From Negadavirga shengliensis (GTDB lineage Bacteria; Bacteroidota; Bacteroidia; Cytophagales; Cyclobacteriaceae), in assembly GCF_042652345.1 (NCBI RefSeq), contig NZ_JBHSJJ010000004.1, positions 496,001-560,000 on the forward strand: a DNA stretch of 64,000 nucleotides. Direction: 5' to 3'. Positions 34,029 to 43,638 of this stretch are shown here, in pieces. The position numbers and the translations under genes were made by a program. How positions within the stretch are numbered: position 1 is the stretch's first letter; each line of letters starts with the position of its first letter. The notes below the pieces were generated by a model. That model saw nothing but the letters and a program-made list of their open reading frames with translations. It was not told where the DNA came from and ran no database searches.

Positions 34029-35750
34029 ATGAGTACTTTTGATTGGATAATTCTATTTGGCACGCTCAGCGTCATAGCAGGATACGGCATTTACAGAACA
34101 TATGGTCCAAAGGACATGGAGAGGTACCTCAAAGGGGGTAATGACATGAACTGGTGGACAATCGGACTTTCCATTATGGCCACCCAAGCTTCCGCCATCA
34201 CTTTTTTAAGTACTCCCGGACAAGCCTATGCCGACGGCATGCGCTTTATCCAGTTCTATTTCGGTTTACCGGTGGCCATGATCATCCTTTCTATCGTGTT
34301 TTTACCGATATATTACAAACTTAAAGTATATACGGCCTATGAATACCTGGAGTCCCGGTTTGATCTCAAGACCCGGACATTGACGGCCCTTTTGTTTTTG
34401 GTCCAAAGAGGGCTGGCGGCGGGCATCACCATTTATGCCCCCTCCATCATTCTGTCCACACTGCTTGGCTGGAACCTTACCCTTACCAATATTTTCATCG
34501 GTTTTATGGTCATTATCTATACCGTATCAGGCGGTACGAAGGCCGTGTCCATTACACAGAAGCAGCAAATGGCGGTGATGATGGGAGGAATGATACTGGC
34601 GGGGATATTGGTCATCCAGATGATTCCGGTGAGCCTATCCGGTGCCATGCATGTGGCCGGAAAAATGGGCAAACTGAATATCGTCAATTTTGAGTTTGAT
34701 TTGTCAGACCGGTACAATTTCTGGTCGGGAATGACGGGAGCACTTTTCCTTTTTCTTTCCTATTTCGGAACGGACCAGTCCCAAGTGCAGCGTTATTTAT
34801 CAGGAAGGTCCCTTAACCAAAGCCGGATCGGGCTGATGATGAACGGCTTTCTGAAAGTGCCTATGCAGTTCATCATCCTTTTTATAGGGGTAATGGTATT
34901 TGTCTTTTATCAGTTTTACCAGCCTCCGGTTTTTTTCAATGCCATCCAACTGGATAAATTGAGGCAAACAGAACATCAGCCGGATTTGCAATCCCTTGAA
35001 TCGGAATATGGCCAGGCTTTCGCATCGAAGAACCAAAGTATCTACCAGCTTTTGGAAGCCATAGAAGCGGGGAACGATGAGGAAATTCAAATACGCCAAC
35101 GGGAAATTGAGGAAAAAGGCCAGAATCAGGAAGCAGTGCGTAACCAAGTAAAAGAACTTATCCTGGAAAGCGATCCTCTGGCAGAAACCAACGACACCGA
35201 CTATGTTTTCATGCGCTTTGTGATGGATTATCTTCCAAAAGGTATTATCGGACTGCTGTTTGCGGTGATATTCTCCGCTGCCATGTCGTCCACCGCTTCC
35301 GAATTGAACGCCCTGGCTTCCACTTCCACGGTAGACATTTACAAAAGATCCATCAAAAAAGAGGAATCCTCCAGGCATTATATGTATTCCTCCAAATGGT
35401 TCACCGCACTATGGGGGATTTTTGCCGTGCTGTTTGCCACCTATGCTTCTCTTTTCGAGAACCTGATCCAGGCGGTAAACCTGCTTGGCTCTTTGTTTTA
35501 TGGAACCATTCTGGGGATCTTTCTGGTAGGGTTCTTTATGAAGTGGGTAGGGGGGCATGCGGTGTTTTTGTCGGCCCTTCTCGCAGAAGCGTTTATCTTG
35601 TTGTTACATTATTTTAATGGGGGAGAGTTTTTGGGTATCCCCATCCGGGTGGGTTTTCTTTGGTACAACGCCATAGGATGTTTGTTGGTGATGCTTTTGG
35701 CAGCCGTCATGCAGCCATTAATTGGAAAAAACACCCCAAAATCCTTATAA
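34029..35750 (+). CDS. Sodium:solute symporter (SSS family)
   Basis: A 573-residue inner-membrane transporter with about 13 to 14 hydrophobic helices and a LeuT-type fold. The start of the first core helices (WWTIGLSIMATQASAITFLSTPGQAYADG) is characteristic of SSS/SGLT-like proteins. A hydrophilic loop (about 310-395, Glu/Gln rich) splits the core and is longer than usual in characterised members. The ion is likely sodium; the solute is unknown. It follows the PIG-L gene and probably belongs to the same transcript. Confidence 0.92.
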   Translation: MSTFDWIILFGTLSVIAGYGIYRTYGPKDMERYLKGGNDMNWWTIGLSIMATQASAITFLSTPGQAYADGMRFIQFYFGLPVAMIILSIVFLPIYYKLKVYTAYEYLESRFDLKTRTLTALLFLVQRGLAAGITIYAPSIILSTLLGWNLTLTNIFIGFMVIIYTVSGGTKAVSITQKQQMAVMMGGMILAGILVIQMIPVSLSGAMHVAGKMGKLNIVNFEFDLSDRYNFWSGMTGALFLFLSYFGTDQSQVQRYLSGRSLNQSRIGLMMNGFLKVPMQFIILFIGVMVFVFYQFYQPPVFFNAIQLDKLRQTEHQPDLQSLESEYGQAFASKNQSIYQLLEAIEAGNDEEIQIRQREIEEKGQNQEAVRNQVKELILESDPLAETNDTDYVFMRFVMDYLPKGIIGLLFAVIFSAAMSSTASELNALASTSTVDIYKRSIKKEESSRHYMYSSKWFTALWGIFAVLFATYASLFENLIQAVNLLGSLFYGTILGIFLVGFFMKWVGGHAVFLSALLAEAFILLLHYFNGGEFLGIPIRVGFLWYNAIGCLLVMLLAAVMQPLIGKNTPKSL

Positions 35751-35837
35751 GCCTGTCGGGTATAAAAACTGGATCATAATTAAATACCTCCGATAGCGAA
35801 CCAAATATTGTTTCGATCTGGGGATAGGGAAGAAGCG

Positions 35838-35868
35838 CTCTTCAAGGGTTTAAAACCCTTGAAGAGCC
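35838..35868. terminator. Perfect 31-bp palindrome between convergent genes
   Basis: Fifteen-base arms (GCTCTTCAAGGGTTT and its complement) with a single central base, between the symporter and the convergent DUF2911 gene. It could act as a bidirectional terminator, but there is no T-run; it could also be a protein-binding site. Confidence 0.5.
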
Positions 35869-35943
35869 TCATCATCAACTTATTCCGTTGACAAAAAAGG
35901 TTTGTAAGCAATTGAAAAGAATTGTGAGACAGCCTCATTTTGA

Positions 35944-36792
35944 TCATTTTATGGATTTGATCAGCCTTTCGTTCAATCCCACATAATCCGGGTTGTTTGC
36001 TTCTCTGGCCAACTCCATGGATTGAAGCGCTGTCTTTTTGGCTTCTTCTTTCATGCCCAGACTGTGCTCGATTTTGGCTTTTAGATGGACTGTCCAGTAT
36101 TTTGGATCGGCATCGACGGATTTTTCTATCCATTCCAAGGCCGTCCTAAGGTCTTTATTGTTGTTATAATAATAATTGGCGGCTTGAAAATACAGTCCGG
36201 GATTATCCGTGTTTTTGTCTATGATCATTTCCTTGATTTGCTGCATCACAATGGGATCCACTTCTGTTTCCACCCTGAATTCGGCTCTGGTTTTGTCCCA
36301 CTGAATGCCGACAGTAGTGCCGGTATCGGTTATGCTGGAAAAATTGATTTCCATCGTTTCTACCGTGTTCTTCAGCTTTTTGGCCGGAACCGAAAAACGC
36401 ACGATGTCATCAGCATCCGTATAACCTATGGAACCCCATAATTGGGTGTTGGTAGAGAGGATGATATCCCATTTCCCTTTACCGGGGATGGTGTAAAGCG
36501 CGTATTTTCCGGAAGGTATCCTGTTTCCCTGAATGATCACTTCCGTATCAAAAGCCAAAGTGGTGGCATTGTTGGCTCCTGTCCTCCATACCGCTCCATA
36601 AGGGACAAGTTCACCGAAAATTTTCCTTTCCCTTTTGCTTGGCCGGCTATACTCCAAGGCCATATTGGTCAGGCCAACCTGTTGGGTGACTTTGGTGGAC
36701 GGGCTTGCCTGGGGCATTTTAATTTGGCCGTATGACGCAAAATTAATCAACAGTAAAAGGACCGACAGGACGTAAACATTTTTTGTTTTCAT
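35944..36792 (-). CDS. DUF2911 domain-containing exported protein
   Basis: A 282-residue protein with a signal peptide (1-22). Residues about 25-170 are DUF2911 (ALEYSRPSKRERKIFGELVPYGAVWRTGAN and GNRIPSGKYALYTIPG are its core). Residues 195-280 form TPR-like helices (YYNNNKDLRTALEWIEKSVD). DUF2911 is a Bacteroidota-typical domain of unknown function, predicted to be periplasmic. It is a single gene. Confidence 0.9.
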   Translation of the reverse strand: MKTKNVYVLSVLLLLINFASYGQIKMPQASPSTKVTQQVGLTNMALEYSRPSKRERKIFGELVPYGAVWRTGANNATTLAFDTEVIIQGNRIPSGKYALYTIPGKGKWDIILSTNTQLWGSIGYTDADDIVRFSVPAKKLKNTVETMEINFSSITDTGTTVGIQWDKTRAEFRVETEVDPIVMQQIKEMIIDKNTDNPGLYFQAANYYYNNNKDLRTALEWIEKSVDADPKYWTVHLKAKIEHSLGMKEEAKKTALQSMELAREANNPDYVGLNERLIKSIK

Positions 36793-37029
36793 AGATTATT
36801 ATAATTAAATTGTAGTTGTAATAGTCATGGGCTAGACTATCGGTTATATTTCCATTTGAATAGTAAAATATGCCGTTTCTTCTTGGTAAATTTATTAAAT
36901 ATTACCAATGTAGAACGACCATCACCCAAAGTATTTCAAATAAGTTAGATGAAAAGGAGTTTTGATTTTTGTTAGGTTTTAGGGGAATCATCAACTTTTG
37001 AAAATTAAATCATCAAATTTAAATCATTC

Positions 37030-37950
37030 ATGAGTTTAGCGATAATAGCTCCCAACAAAGATGTTCAGGAATGGGTGGATTTATTCACCGAAATTGACCC
37101 CTCAATAACTATCCAGGTTTATCCCGAAATAGATGACCGGCAAAGTGTTGAGGTGGTGGTTTTATGGCAACATCCCCATGGTATCCTGGACAAATTCCCA
37201 AATCTGAGATTAATATGTTCCATGGGCTCCGGGGTAGACCATATTGTTTCCGATCCGAGTTTGCCCCGGCACCTGCCCATCACCAGAATAGTGGATCCCA
37301 GACTGACTTTTTCAATGACCAACTACGTGGTCATGGGGATACTGAATTTTCACAGACAGATATTCAGGTATATCAAAGATCAGCAAAGAAAAGTATGGGA
37401 TATGAGTAACCCTGAAATCGACATTACTGTGGGGGTACTGGGAGTAGGCGAACTGGGAGGCGATGTTTTGGACAAAGTGGCCGGATTGGGTATAAAGACA
37501 GTTGGGTACGGCAATAACCCTAAAACAGATTTCCGCCATCCCTATTATTACGGTCACCAATTGGAGGAATTTTTGAAAAGTGTGAATGTCATTGTCTGTC
37601 TATTACCGCTTACGCAAAAGACAGAAGGCTTTCTAAACATAGGTTTTTTCAAAAAATGCCAAAAGGGAAGCTATCTGATCAATGTGGCCAGAGGAAAACA
37701 CCTTGTAGAAGAAGATCTTATCACGGCATTGGATGAAGGATATCTTGAAGGCGCCATGTTGGATGTTTTTCATACCGAGCCCCTGCCGGAATCACATCCA
37801 TTCTGGGACCATGACAGGATCATGATCACCCCCCACATCGCAAGCATAACCAATCCCTCTGCTGCTGCTCCCCAAATCATGACCAACTACAAAAACCTCA
37901 AAGAAAGCAAACCCCTGATCAACCCGATAAACCAACAACAAGGTTACTAA
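37030..37950 (+). CDS. D-isomer 2-hydroxyacid dehydrogenase, GhrA-like
   Basis: A 306-residue NAD(P)-dependent dehydrogenase. The nucleotide-binding motif is GVLGVGELGGDVLDKVAG, followed by INVARGKHLVEEDL and AMLDVFHTEPLPESHPFWDH, which carry the catalytic Arg and Glu; the His is in ITPHIAS. It probably reduces glyoxylate or hydroxypyruvate, as GhrA does. A universal stress protein gene starts 11 bp downstream, so the two are co-transcribed. Confidence 0.9.
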   Translation: MSLAIIAPNKDVQEWVDLFTEIDPSITIQVYPEIDDRQSVEVVVLWQHPHGILDKFPNLRLICSMGSGVDHIVSDPSLPRHLPITRIVDPRLTFSMTNYVVMGILNFHRQIFRYIKDQQRKVWDMSNPEIDITVGVLGVGELGGDVLDKVAGLGIKTVGYGNNPKTDFRHPYYYGHQLEEFLKSVNVIVCLLPLTQKTEGFLNIGFFKKCQKGSYLINVARGKHLVEEDLITALDEGYLEGAMLDVFHTEPLPESHPFWDHDRIMITPHIASITNPSAAAPQIMTNYKNLKESKPLINPINQQQGY

Positions 37951-37961
37951 AGCTGTTACCT

Positions 37962-38798
37962 ATGAAAAACTATACCATCCTTTGTCCAACGGACTTTTCA
38001 GAATGTTCATTGAACGCCATAGAGTATGCTACCAAACTCGGAGAGAAACTCCATGCGGAACTGATATTATTCCATGTACCCAACAAAGAAGATTATCTCA
38101 AACTTTTTCCTACGCAGTTTCCCAAAGAAAGCCTGAGTTTTGCAGAAAATAAATTGAACAACCTGGTCAAAACCGTGGAGAAAGAAGGCCTTCGTAACGG
38201 TCTTCATTCCTGCTTGGGACTGATCAGAGAAGGAAAAGCACTGGATAACATTCTGGAGCTGGGTGAAGAAAAAAAAGCGGACCTCATTGTGATGGGGACC
38301 GAAGGCGTCAACGAATACAAAAAGAATTTTATAGGCACCAAATCCAGCAGGGTGGTTCAGAACGCCGCTCAGGATGTGTTCATTATCCCAAGGAAAGTTT
38401 TTTTCAGACCCCCCCGGAAATTAGTATATGCAACAGATTATTTAGAAGAGGATAAATTGGCCATCCAAAAGGTAGTGGAAATAGCAGGTCAGTTTGACAG
38501 CGAAGTGGATGTGGTACATGTGAGTTCCCAGATAAGGGCCACAGACAAGGCGCTCCACCAATCCATGGTCACGGAAATGCTTCCCTTCGTCCGCTATGAG
38601 AAAATCAACTTTGTGCTTAAATCCTATAGGGATGACCCGGGACTTGGTTTGGAAAATTACCTGATCACCGCAAAAGGAGACATCCTGTTTACATTAAGCT
38701 CCAAAAAGAGCTGGTTTGAGAAGCTTTTTACCCAGAATCTTTCCAAGAAAATGTCCTATTTTATCAATAAGCCCCTGTACGTGATCAAGACCCTGTAA
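37962..38798 (+). CDS. Universal stress protein, two-domain
   Basis: A 278-residue cytosolic protein with two tandem UspA domains. The first (1-145) has the full pattern (TILCPTDFSECSLNAIEYA, LIVMGTEGVNEYKKNFIGT). The second (150-278) is more divergent and lacks the ATP-binding glycine loop. Such proteins act in stress survival, often by binding ATP. Its stop overlaps the convergent TPR gene by 14 bp. Confidence 0.88.
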   Translation: MKNYTILCPTDFSECSLNAIEYATKLGEKLHAELILFHVPNKEDYLKLFPTQFPKESLSFAENKLNNLVKTVEKEGLRNGLHSCLGLIREGKALDNILELGEEKKADLIVMGTEGVNEYKKNFIGTKSSRVVQNAAQDVFIIPRKVFFRPPRKLVYATDYLEEDKLAIQKVVEIAGQFDSEVDVVHVSSQIRATDKALHQSMVTEMLPFVRYEKINFVLKSYRDDPGLGLENYLITAKGDILFTLSSKKSWFEKLFTQNLSKKMSYFINKPLYVIKTL

Positions 38799-39477
38799 TC
38801 TTGTTTTTTATGAAGCGGAAAAATTCCTTTCTGGTTTTCCCGTCTGAGATGATTTGAGAAAGCACCGACCAGAAATGGAGAAAACCGGTGTCTTTTTTTT
38901 CTGCATCGATGGCAGCCTCATCCCCCGCATTTGGAATACCGGGAGCGTGATGCTCACCCGGACGGTGGGGCTGATATCCGGTCAGGTGGTCCGCTTTGCT
39001 GAAGCTTTTTGTCGATTTCGCCAAATATCCCAGCTTTTCTTCTACCAGCCCCTTGTTGTTGTATGCAACGGCATCTTCCGGGTCCAGTTCGATGGCTTTT
39101 TCATAATCGGCAATGGCGCCGTGAAGATCACCCAGGCGGTCTTTCAGATAAGCCCTGCTGGAATACCTGTAGGGATTGTTGGGATCAAGGCTTTGCGCCC
39201 GGTCCAACTCCGACAGCGCCTCCTCATTCCTCTTCATCAGATGGAGAACAACGGCCCTGTCGCTTATATAATCCGTTTCATAAGGATGTCCTTTTATCAG
39301 CAGATCGAAATCCTCCAGTGCCTTGTCCAACCGCCCCATGCGGGACTGCACCCTTGCTCTATAGTGCAAATACTCTGTTTTGGAGGGGTTTTCCTGAGTC
39401 AACTGCTGAAATACCTCCAAAGCCTCCTCAAACTTTCCTTCTTTATATTTGGCAATGCCTCTTTCAAATATACTCAC
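38785..39477 (-). CDS. TPR-repeat protein
   Basis: A 230-residue protein made of about five TPR units (residues 1-175, such as GIAKYKEGKFEEALEVFQQL and AVAYNNKGLVEEKLGYLAKS) and a C-terminal tail. No signal peptide is visible with the GTG start at 39477, which is preferred over the ATG at 39591 because the latter would add an unrelated segment and run into the divergent holA gene. It is probably cytosolic; partners are unknown. Confidence 0.75.
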   Translation of the reverse strand: MSIFERGIAKYKEGKFEEALEVFQQLTQENPSKTEYLHYRARVQSRMGRLDKALEDFDLLIKGHPYETDYISDRAVVLHLMKRNEEALSELDRAQSLDPNNPYRYSSRAYLKDRLGDLHGAIADYEKAIELDPEDAVAYNNKGLVEEKLGYLAKSTKSFSKADHLTGYQPHRPGEHHAPGIPNAGDEAAIDAEKKDTGFLHFWSVLSQIISDGKTRKEFFRFIKNKITGS

Positions 39478-39563
39478 TTTCGTCAACGGGTTTGGTATCA
39501 AAATAAATACAAAACTAATCAAGCTATTGTTTCCTTCCTCCAAAATAAATCTTTTATTCTTTC

Positions 39564-39571
39564 TATATTTG
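39564..39571 (+). promoter_or_regulatory. Putative -7 box of holA
   Basis: TATATTTG, an exact TAnnTTTG match. It would start transcription near 39578, which excludes ATG 39573 and supports ATG 39603 as the holA start. No -33 box was found. Confidence 0.45.
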
Positions 39572-39602
39572 GATGCGAAACCAAAAAGCATGTTCAGCAG
39601 AG

Positions 39603-40622
39603 ATGCCTAGTAACCCAGAAAGCACGCTTAAAGATCTCAAGGCAGGAAAGTTTGCTCCCGTATATTTTCTTCATGGAGAAGAACCTTATTTTATAGATAA
39701 AATCACTTCCTATATCGAGGAACATGCCTTAGCTCCCCAAGACAAAGGCTTTAACCAGATTATGATGTACGGTAAGGATGCCAACATGAGCACAATCCTT
39801 ACCAATGCCAAACGTTTTCCTATGATGGCCGAACGGCAGGTGGTTATCGTCAAGGAAGCCCAGCATGTTTCTGATTTGGGAAAGGAAGCGGGTGATCACC
39901 TTCTCATGGCCTACATTAAGAATCCCCTCCCCAGCACCATTCTGGTTTTTGCCCATAAGTATAAGTTGTTGGATGGAAGAAAGGCATTGGCCAAAGAACT
40001 GGATAAAAGGGCGGTCTTGGTAAAATCCGATAAAGTGCCGGAATACAGGCTCTCTCCTTACATAGAGCAATACATCAAGGACAAAGGCTTCAGCATTGAA
40101 CCGAAGGCCTGTCAGATACTTGCAGAATCCATTGGAAACAACCTCGAAGTGCTGACCAACGAGATCGACAAGATGCTCATCAATTTTGATGAGCCGGTAG
40201 AAATCAACGGTTCCCATATCCAGCAGTATATAGGGATCAGTAAGGAATACAATAATTTTGAGCTTACCAAGGCCTTGAGTTACCGGGATGTGATGAAGGC
40301 AAATACCATTATCCAATATTTTAGCCAGAATCCCAAATCCCATCCGTTGATCCCTCTGCTGGCCCTGCTTTACCTTCATTTTACCAGGCTGTTGCTCGTC
40401 CATGCCAATAAAAACCTTCCGGAAAAACAACTCGCTGGAATATTGAAGGTTAATCCCTATTTTGTTAAGGAGTATATCGTTGCAGCAAAAAATTATCCCT
40501 TAGGCAAGATTATTGATGTGATCGGATATCTGAAAGAAGCGGATTTACGTTCCAAAGGTATTGATACCTATATGGAAGATCCTGAGGCGTTAAAAGAATT
40601 GATATTTAAAATTATGCACTAA
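39603..40622 (+). CDS. holA: DNA polymerase III subunit delta
   Basis: Clamp-loader delta subunit that opens the sliding clamp. The 339-residue length, the start KAGKFAPVYFLHGEEPYFID, the IILVFAHKYKLLDGRKAL-like second segment and the C-terminal KNYPLGKIIDVIGYLKEADLRSKG fit HolA. The ATG at 39603 is chosen because the promoter box lies just upstream. The large TPR gene starts 10 bp downstream. Confidence 0.9.
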   Translation: MPSNPESTLKDLKAGKFAPVYFLHGEEPYFIDKITSYIEEHALAPQDKGFNQIMMYGKDANMSTILTNAKRFPMMAERQVVIVKEAQHVSDLGKEAGDHLLMAYIKNPLPSTILVFAHKYKLLDGRKALAKELDKRAVLVKSDKVPEYRLSPYIEQYIKDKGFSIEPKACQILAESIGNNLEVLTNEIDKMLINFDEPVEINGSHIQQYIGISKEYNNFELTKALSYRDVMKANTIIQYFSQNPKSHPLIPLLALLYLHFTRLLLVHANKNLPEKQLAGILKVNPYFVKEYIVAAKNYPLGKIIDVIGYLKEADLRSKGIDTYMEDPEALKELIFKIMH

Positions 40623-40631
40623 TTCCATTCG

Positions 40632-43622
40632 ATGGAAATGAAAAGAAACCTGGTTTTTTGCTTACTGCTCATGATAGGGGTCAGGGCAGGGGCACAGTCT
40701 ACCCTTTATCAAAACAGCCTTGAAAGTGATTTTCAAGAGGCTTTTGAGCTTTTTCAAAAAAACCAATATGCCGCATCCAAAATCGGATTTGAACGGTTGA
40801 AGGATAAGCCTCTGAGTGTCAACAGGGAAATGGAAAGGGACTACTATTATGCCGTATCGGCTCTCAGAACGGAAAATCCCGACGGCCCTTCGCTATTGGA
40901 AGCCTTCATTCTCGAATATCCGCAGCAACCCTTGAAAAACACCGCTGCGATGACCTTGGGAAACCACTATTTTGACCAAAGGAATTATCCCAAAGCCATA
41001 GAGAGTTATGGGAAAGTGGATTCCGAACAGACCTTTGGGGAACAAAGACCTGAGCTGCTCTTTAAGACGGGATATGCATTTTTTCAGCTGAAAAACTATC
41101 CCCAAGCCATTACTTATATGGAGCAGGCAAAGCGGTATCGGAGTGACTACCTGCCGGATGCCTATTATTATGCGGGATACGGGTATTTTCAGCAAGAAAA
41201 CTACGAAAAAGCCATTCAGGATTTCCAACAGGCTGAAAAGTCCAAAACCTATGCGGGAAAAGTACCCTATATGTTGGCTTCCATCTATTACCAGCAGGAA
41301 AATTATGATGCGCTCATCCAATACACGCCGTCTGTTCTGGAAAGAAGCGGTCTGGAAAAAAAGGAAAGCATCCATTTATTGCTGGCCGAAGCTTATCATG
41401 AAAAAAGAGATCATCCGAATGCAGCCCATCATTATGGGGAATTCGTGAGGGCAAAAAAGGGCAGCTTATCCAGGGATCAGCAATACAAAGCGGGTGTGTC
41501 CTATTATCAGACCGGCAAGTATCAGGAATCCAGTGATTTTTTCAAGGAGGTAGCCCTTGTAAACGATCAGTTGGGACAGGTGGCCAGTTATTATTTGGGC
41601 CACGCTTATGTCAAGTTAAACAATCCCCAATTCGCGTCAAACAGTTTCAGCGCTGCATACAAAAGCGACCATGATCCCAAAATCAAAGAGGAAGCCCTTT
41701 TCAATTATGCAAAGGTAAACCTCGAGAGGGGCAATTTCCAGGATGCCGTGGTGGCACTCGACACCTATCTGGGGACTTATCCGCAGGGCACCCATTTGAG
41801 GGAGGCAGAAAATCTCCTCAGTGATGCCCTGGTCAACACCAACAATTACCTGCGTGCCATCGAGCACATGGAAAAAATGCAACAGAAATCCGACAGGATC
41901 AAAGGGGCTTATCAAAAGGTCACCTTCTATCAGGGTATTGCCTATTACAGGGACAATAAGTTCCCCGCCGCATTACAGTACTTTGACAAATCGCTCATAT
42001 ATCCTTTGGACAAAAGCCTGCAGGTACAGGCCCAGTTTTGGAAAGGAGAAACCCATGCGGCCAACAACAACCTCCAGGAAGCCATCAGGGCTTATGAAAG
42101 GGTTATGGCCATGCGGCCTGCTGCCAATGATCCAAGCCTTATCAAAACACATTATGGTCTGGGCTATGCCTACTTCAACACAGACCAGTATGCCAAGGCG
42201 GAACCCCAGTTCAAGGCTTACACCGATAAGCTCAGAAACAGTGCAGAGAAAGAAAATTATCATGATGCCCTTGTCAGACTAGGAGATACGTACTACGTCC
42301 AGAAAAAATTCCAGGAGGCGTTGTCGGCTTTTAACCGGGCTACCCAAGAAAACAGCCCTTATGCTGACTATGCTTATTTCCGTTCTGGAGTTGTGTTGAA
42401 TTTTGAAAACAGAAACAGGGAAGCCATCCAACGGTTGGATCAGGTCATCAACAACTATCCAAACAGCCTTTACATAGAGGATGCGTTGTTCCAAAAAGCC
42501 CAGATCAATATGGAAGATACCCGTTATGCAGAAGCCAGGGACGGGTTTTCAGCCTTGATCAATAACAGGCCCAACAGCCCTTTTATCCCTTTCGCGCTGG
42601 AAGGACGGGCCGTGGCTAACTACTCCCTGCAGGAATATGACAGGGCTATTGAAGATTATAAACGGATCTTGGACAACCATCCCAATGCAGATAATGTGGA
42701 AGAAGCGCTGGTAGGTTTGCAGGAAAGCCTGGCCCTGCAAGGCAGATCAGGGGAATTTTCCCGTTACCTCTCTGATTACAGAAAAGTTAATCCCGGAAGC
42801 AGCAACCTTCAGCATGTAGAGTTTGAAGCAGCCAAAAACCTGTTTTTCAATCAATCCTACAGGGAAGCCATCCGTTCCCTGGAGTCCTTTATAAGAAGTT
42901 ATTCCAATGCGCCACAGGTCCCCGAAGCCAGGTACTTTCTGGCGGATGCTTATATGCGTACGGGGGACCACAATAAGGCATTGGAACTTTTTTATCAGCT
43001 CGAAAATACCCAGGACAATAACCTGAGGACACGTGTGGTCCAAAAAATCGGTGAGATAGAATTCGAAAACGGTAATTATGCCAAAGCCATCCCTTATTTC
43101 AGACATTCGGTTCAGAATGCAAGGAACAAGGTGGAAGAATATGAGTCCAACCGGGGATTGATGCAGGCTTATTACGAAACTGACCGGTTCGACTCTGCCA
43201 TCTATTATGCTGACCAGGTCCTTGGCCTCGGCAACATCACGGTGGACGCAGCGCCCCGTGCCATGCTTATCAAAGGAAAATCCCTGATGAATAGAGGTGA
43301 TACAGAAAATTCATCGAAAGTGCTTATGGATTTGGTAAATGAATTCAAAACGGAGCAAGGGGCTGAGGCCCTGTATCTGCTGGCCCGCAGCTACCATGAA
43401 AGGGGAGAATACAGCCGTTCAAACGATTTGATTTTTGATCATTCACAGCCTTTTGGAGGTTACGATTATTGGTATGGAAAACAATTTATCGTGCTTGCTG
43501 AAAACTATATCCAAATGGATGAAAAATTTCAGGCCAAAGCCACACTTGAGTCTATCGTGGAAAACTCCACCAATGAACAGGTAAAAAAAGAGGCATCCCA
43601 ATTATTATCCACTATTAATTGA
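40632..43622 (+). CDS. Giant periplasmic TPR protein
   Basis: A 996-residue exported protein. After a signal peptide (1-22) almost the whole length is TPR or TPR-like repeats, about 20 units (for example YFDQRNYPKAIESYGKVDSE, YYLGHAYVKLNNPQFASNSF, YFNTDQYAKAEPQFKAYTDK). Large TPR proteins in Bacteroidota often scaffold envelope complexes. It opens a tight gene run with a barrel, a SPOR protein, ExbB, ExbD and TonB, so it is likely the scaffold of that system. No catalytic motif was seen. Confidence 0.88.
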   Translation: MEMKRNLVFCLLLMIGVRAGAQSTLYQNSLESDFQEAFELFQKNQYAASKIGFERLKDKPLSVNREMERDYYYAVSALRTENPDGPSLLEAFILEYPQQPLKNTAAMTLGNHYFDQRNYPKAIESYGKVDSEQTFGEQRPELLFKTGYAFFQLKNYPQAITYMEQAKRYRSDYLPDAYYYAGYGYFQQENYEKAIQDFQQAEKSKTYAGKVPYMLASIYYQQENYDALIQYTPSVLERSGLEKKESIHLLLAEAYHEKRDHPNAAHHYGEFVRAKKGSLSRDQQYKAGVSYYQTGKYQESSDFFKEVALVNDQLGQVASYYLGHAYVKLNNPQFASNSFSAAYKSDHDPKIKEEALFNYAKVNLERGNFQDAVVALDTYLGTYPQGTHLREAENLLSDALVNTNNYLRAIEHMEKMQQKSDRIKGAYQKVTFYQGIAYYRDNKFPAALQYFDKSLIYPLDKSLQVQAQFWKGETHAANNNLQEAIRAYERVMAMRPAANDPSLIKTHYGLGYAYFNTDQYAKAEPQFKAYTDKLRNSAEKENYHDALVRLGDTYYVQKKFQEALSAFNRATQENSPYADYAYFRSGVVLNFENRNREAIQRLDQVINNYPNSLYIEDALFQKAQINMEDTRYAEARDGFSALINNRPNSPFIPFALEGRAVANYSLQEYDRAIEDYKRILDNHPNADNVEEALVGLQESLALQGRSGEFSRYLSDYRKVNPGSSNLQHVEFEAAKNLFFNQSYREAIRSLESFIRSYSNAPQVPEARYFLADAYMRTGDHNKALELFYQLENTQDNNLRTRVVQKIGEIEFENGNYAKAIPYFRHSVQNARNKVEEYESNRGLMQAYYETDRFDSAIYYADQVLGLGNITVDAAPRAMLIKGKSLMNRGDTENSSKVLMDLVNEFKTEQGAEALYLLARSYHERGEYSRSNDLIFDHSQPFGGYDYWYGKQFIVLAENYIQMDEKFQAKATLESIVENSTNEQVKKEASQLLSTIN

Positions 43623-43638
43623 GCCAACGTTGTTTACG

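Noticed and set aside
39478..39591. Extended N-terminus of the TPR gene (ATG at 39591)
   Set aside because: It would add a segment without TPR character and run into the divergent holA promoter and coding region; GTG 39477 gives a typical TPR start.
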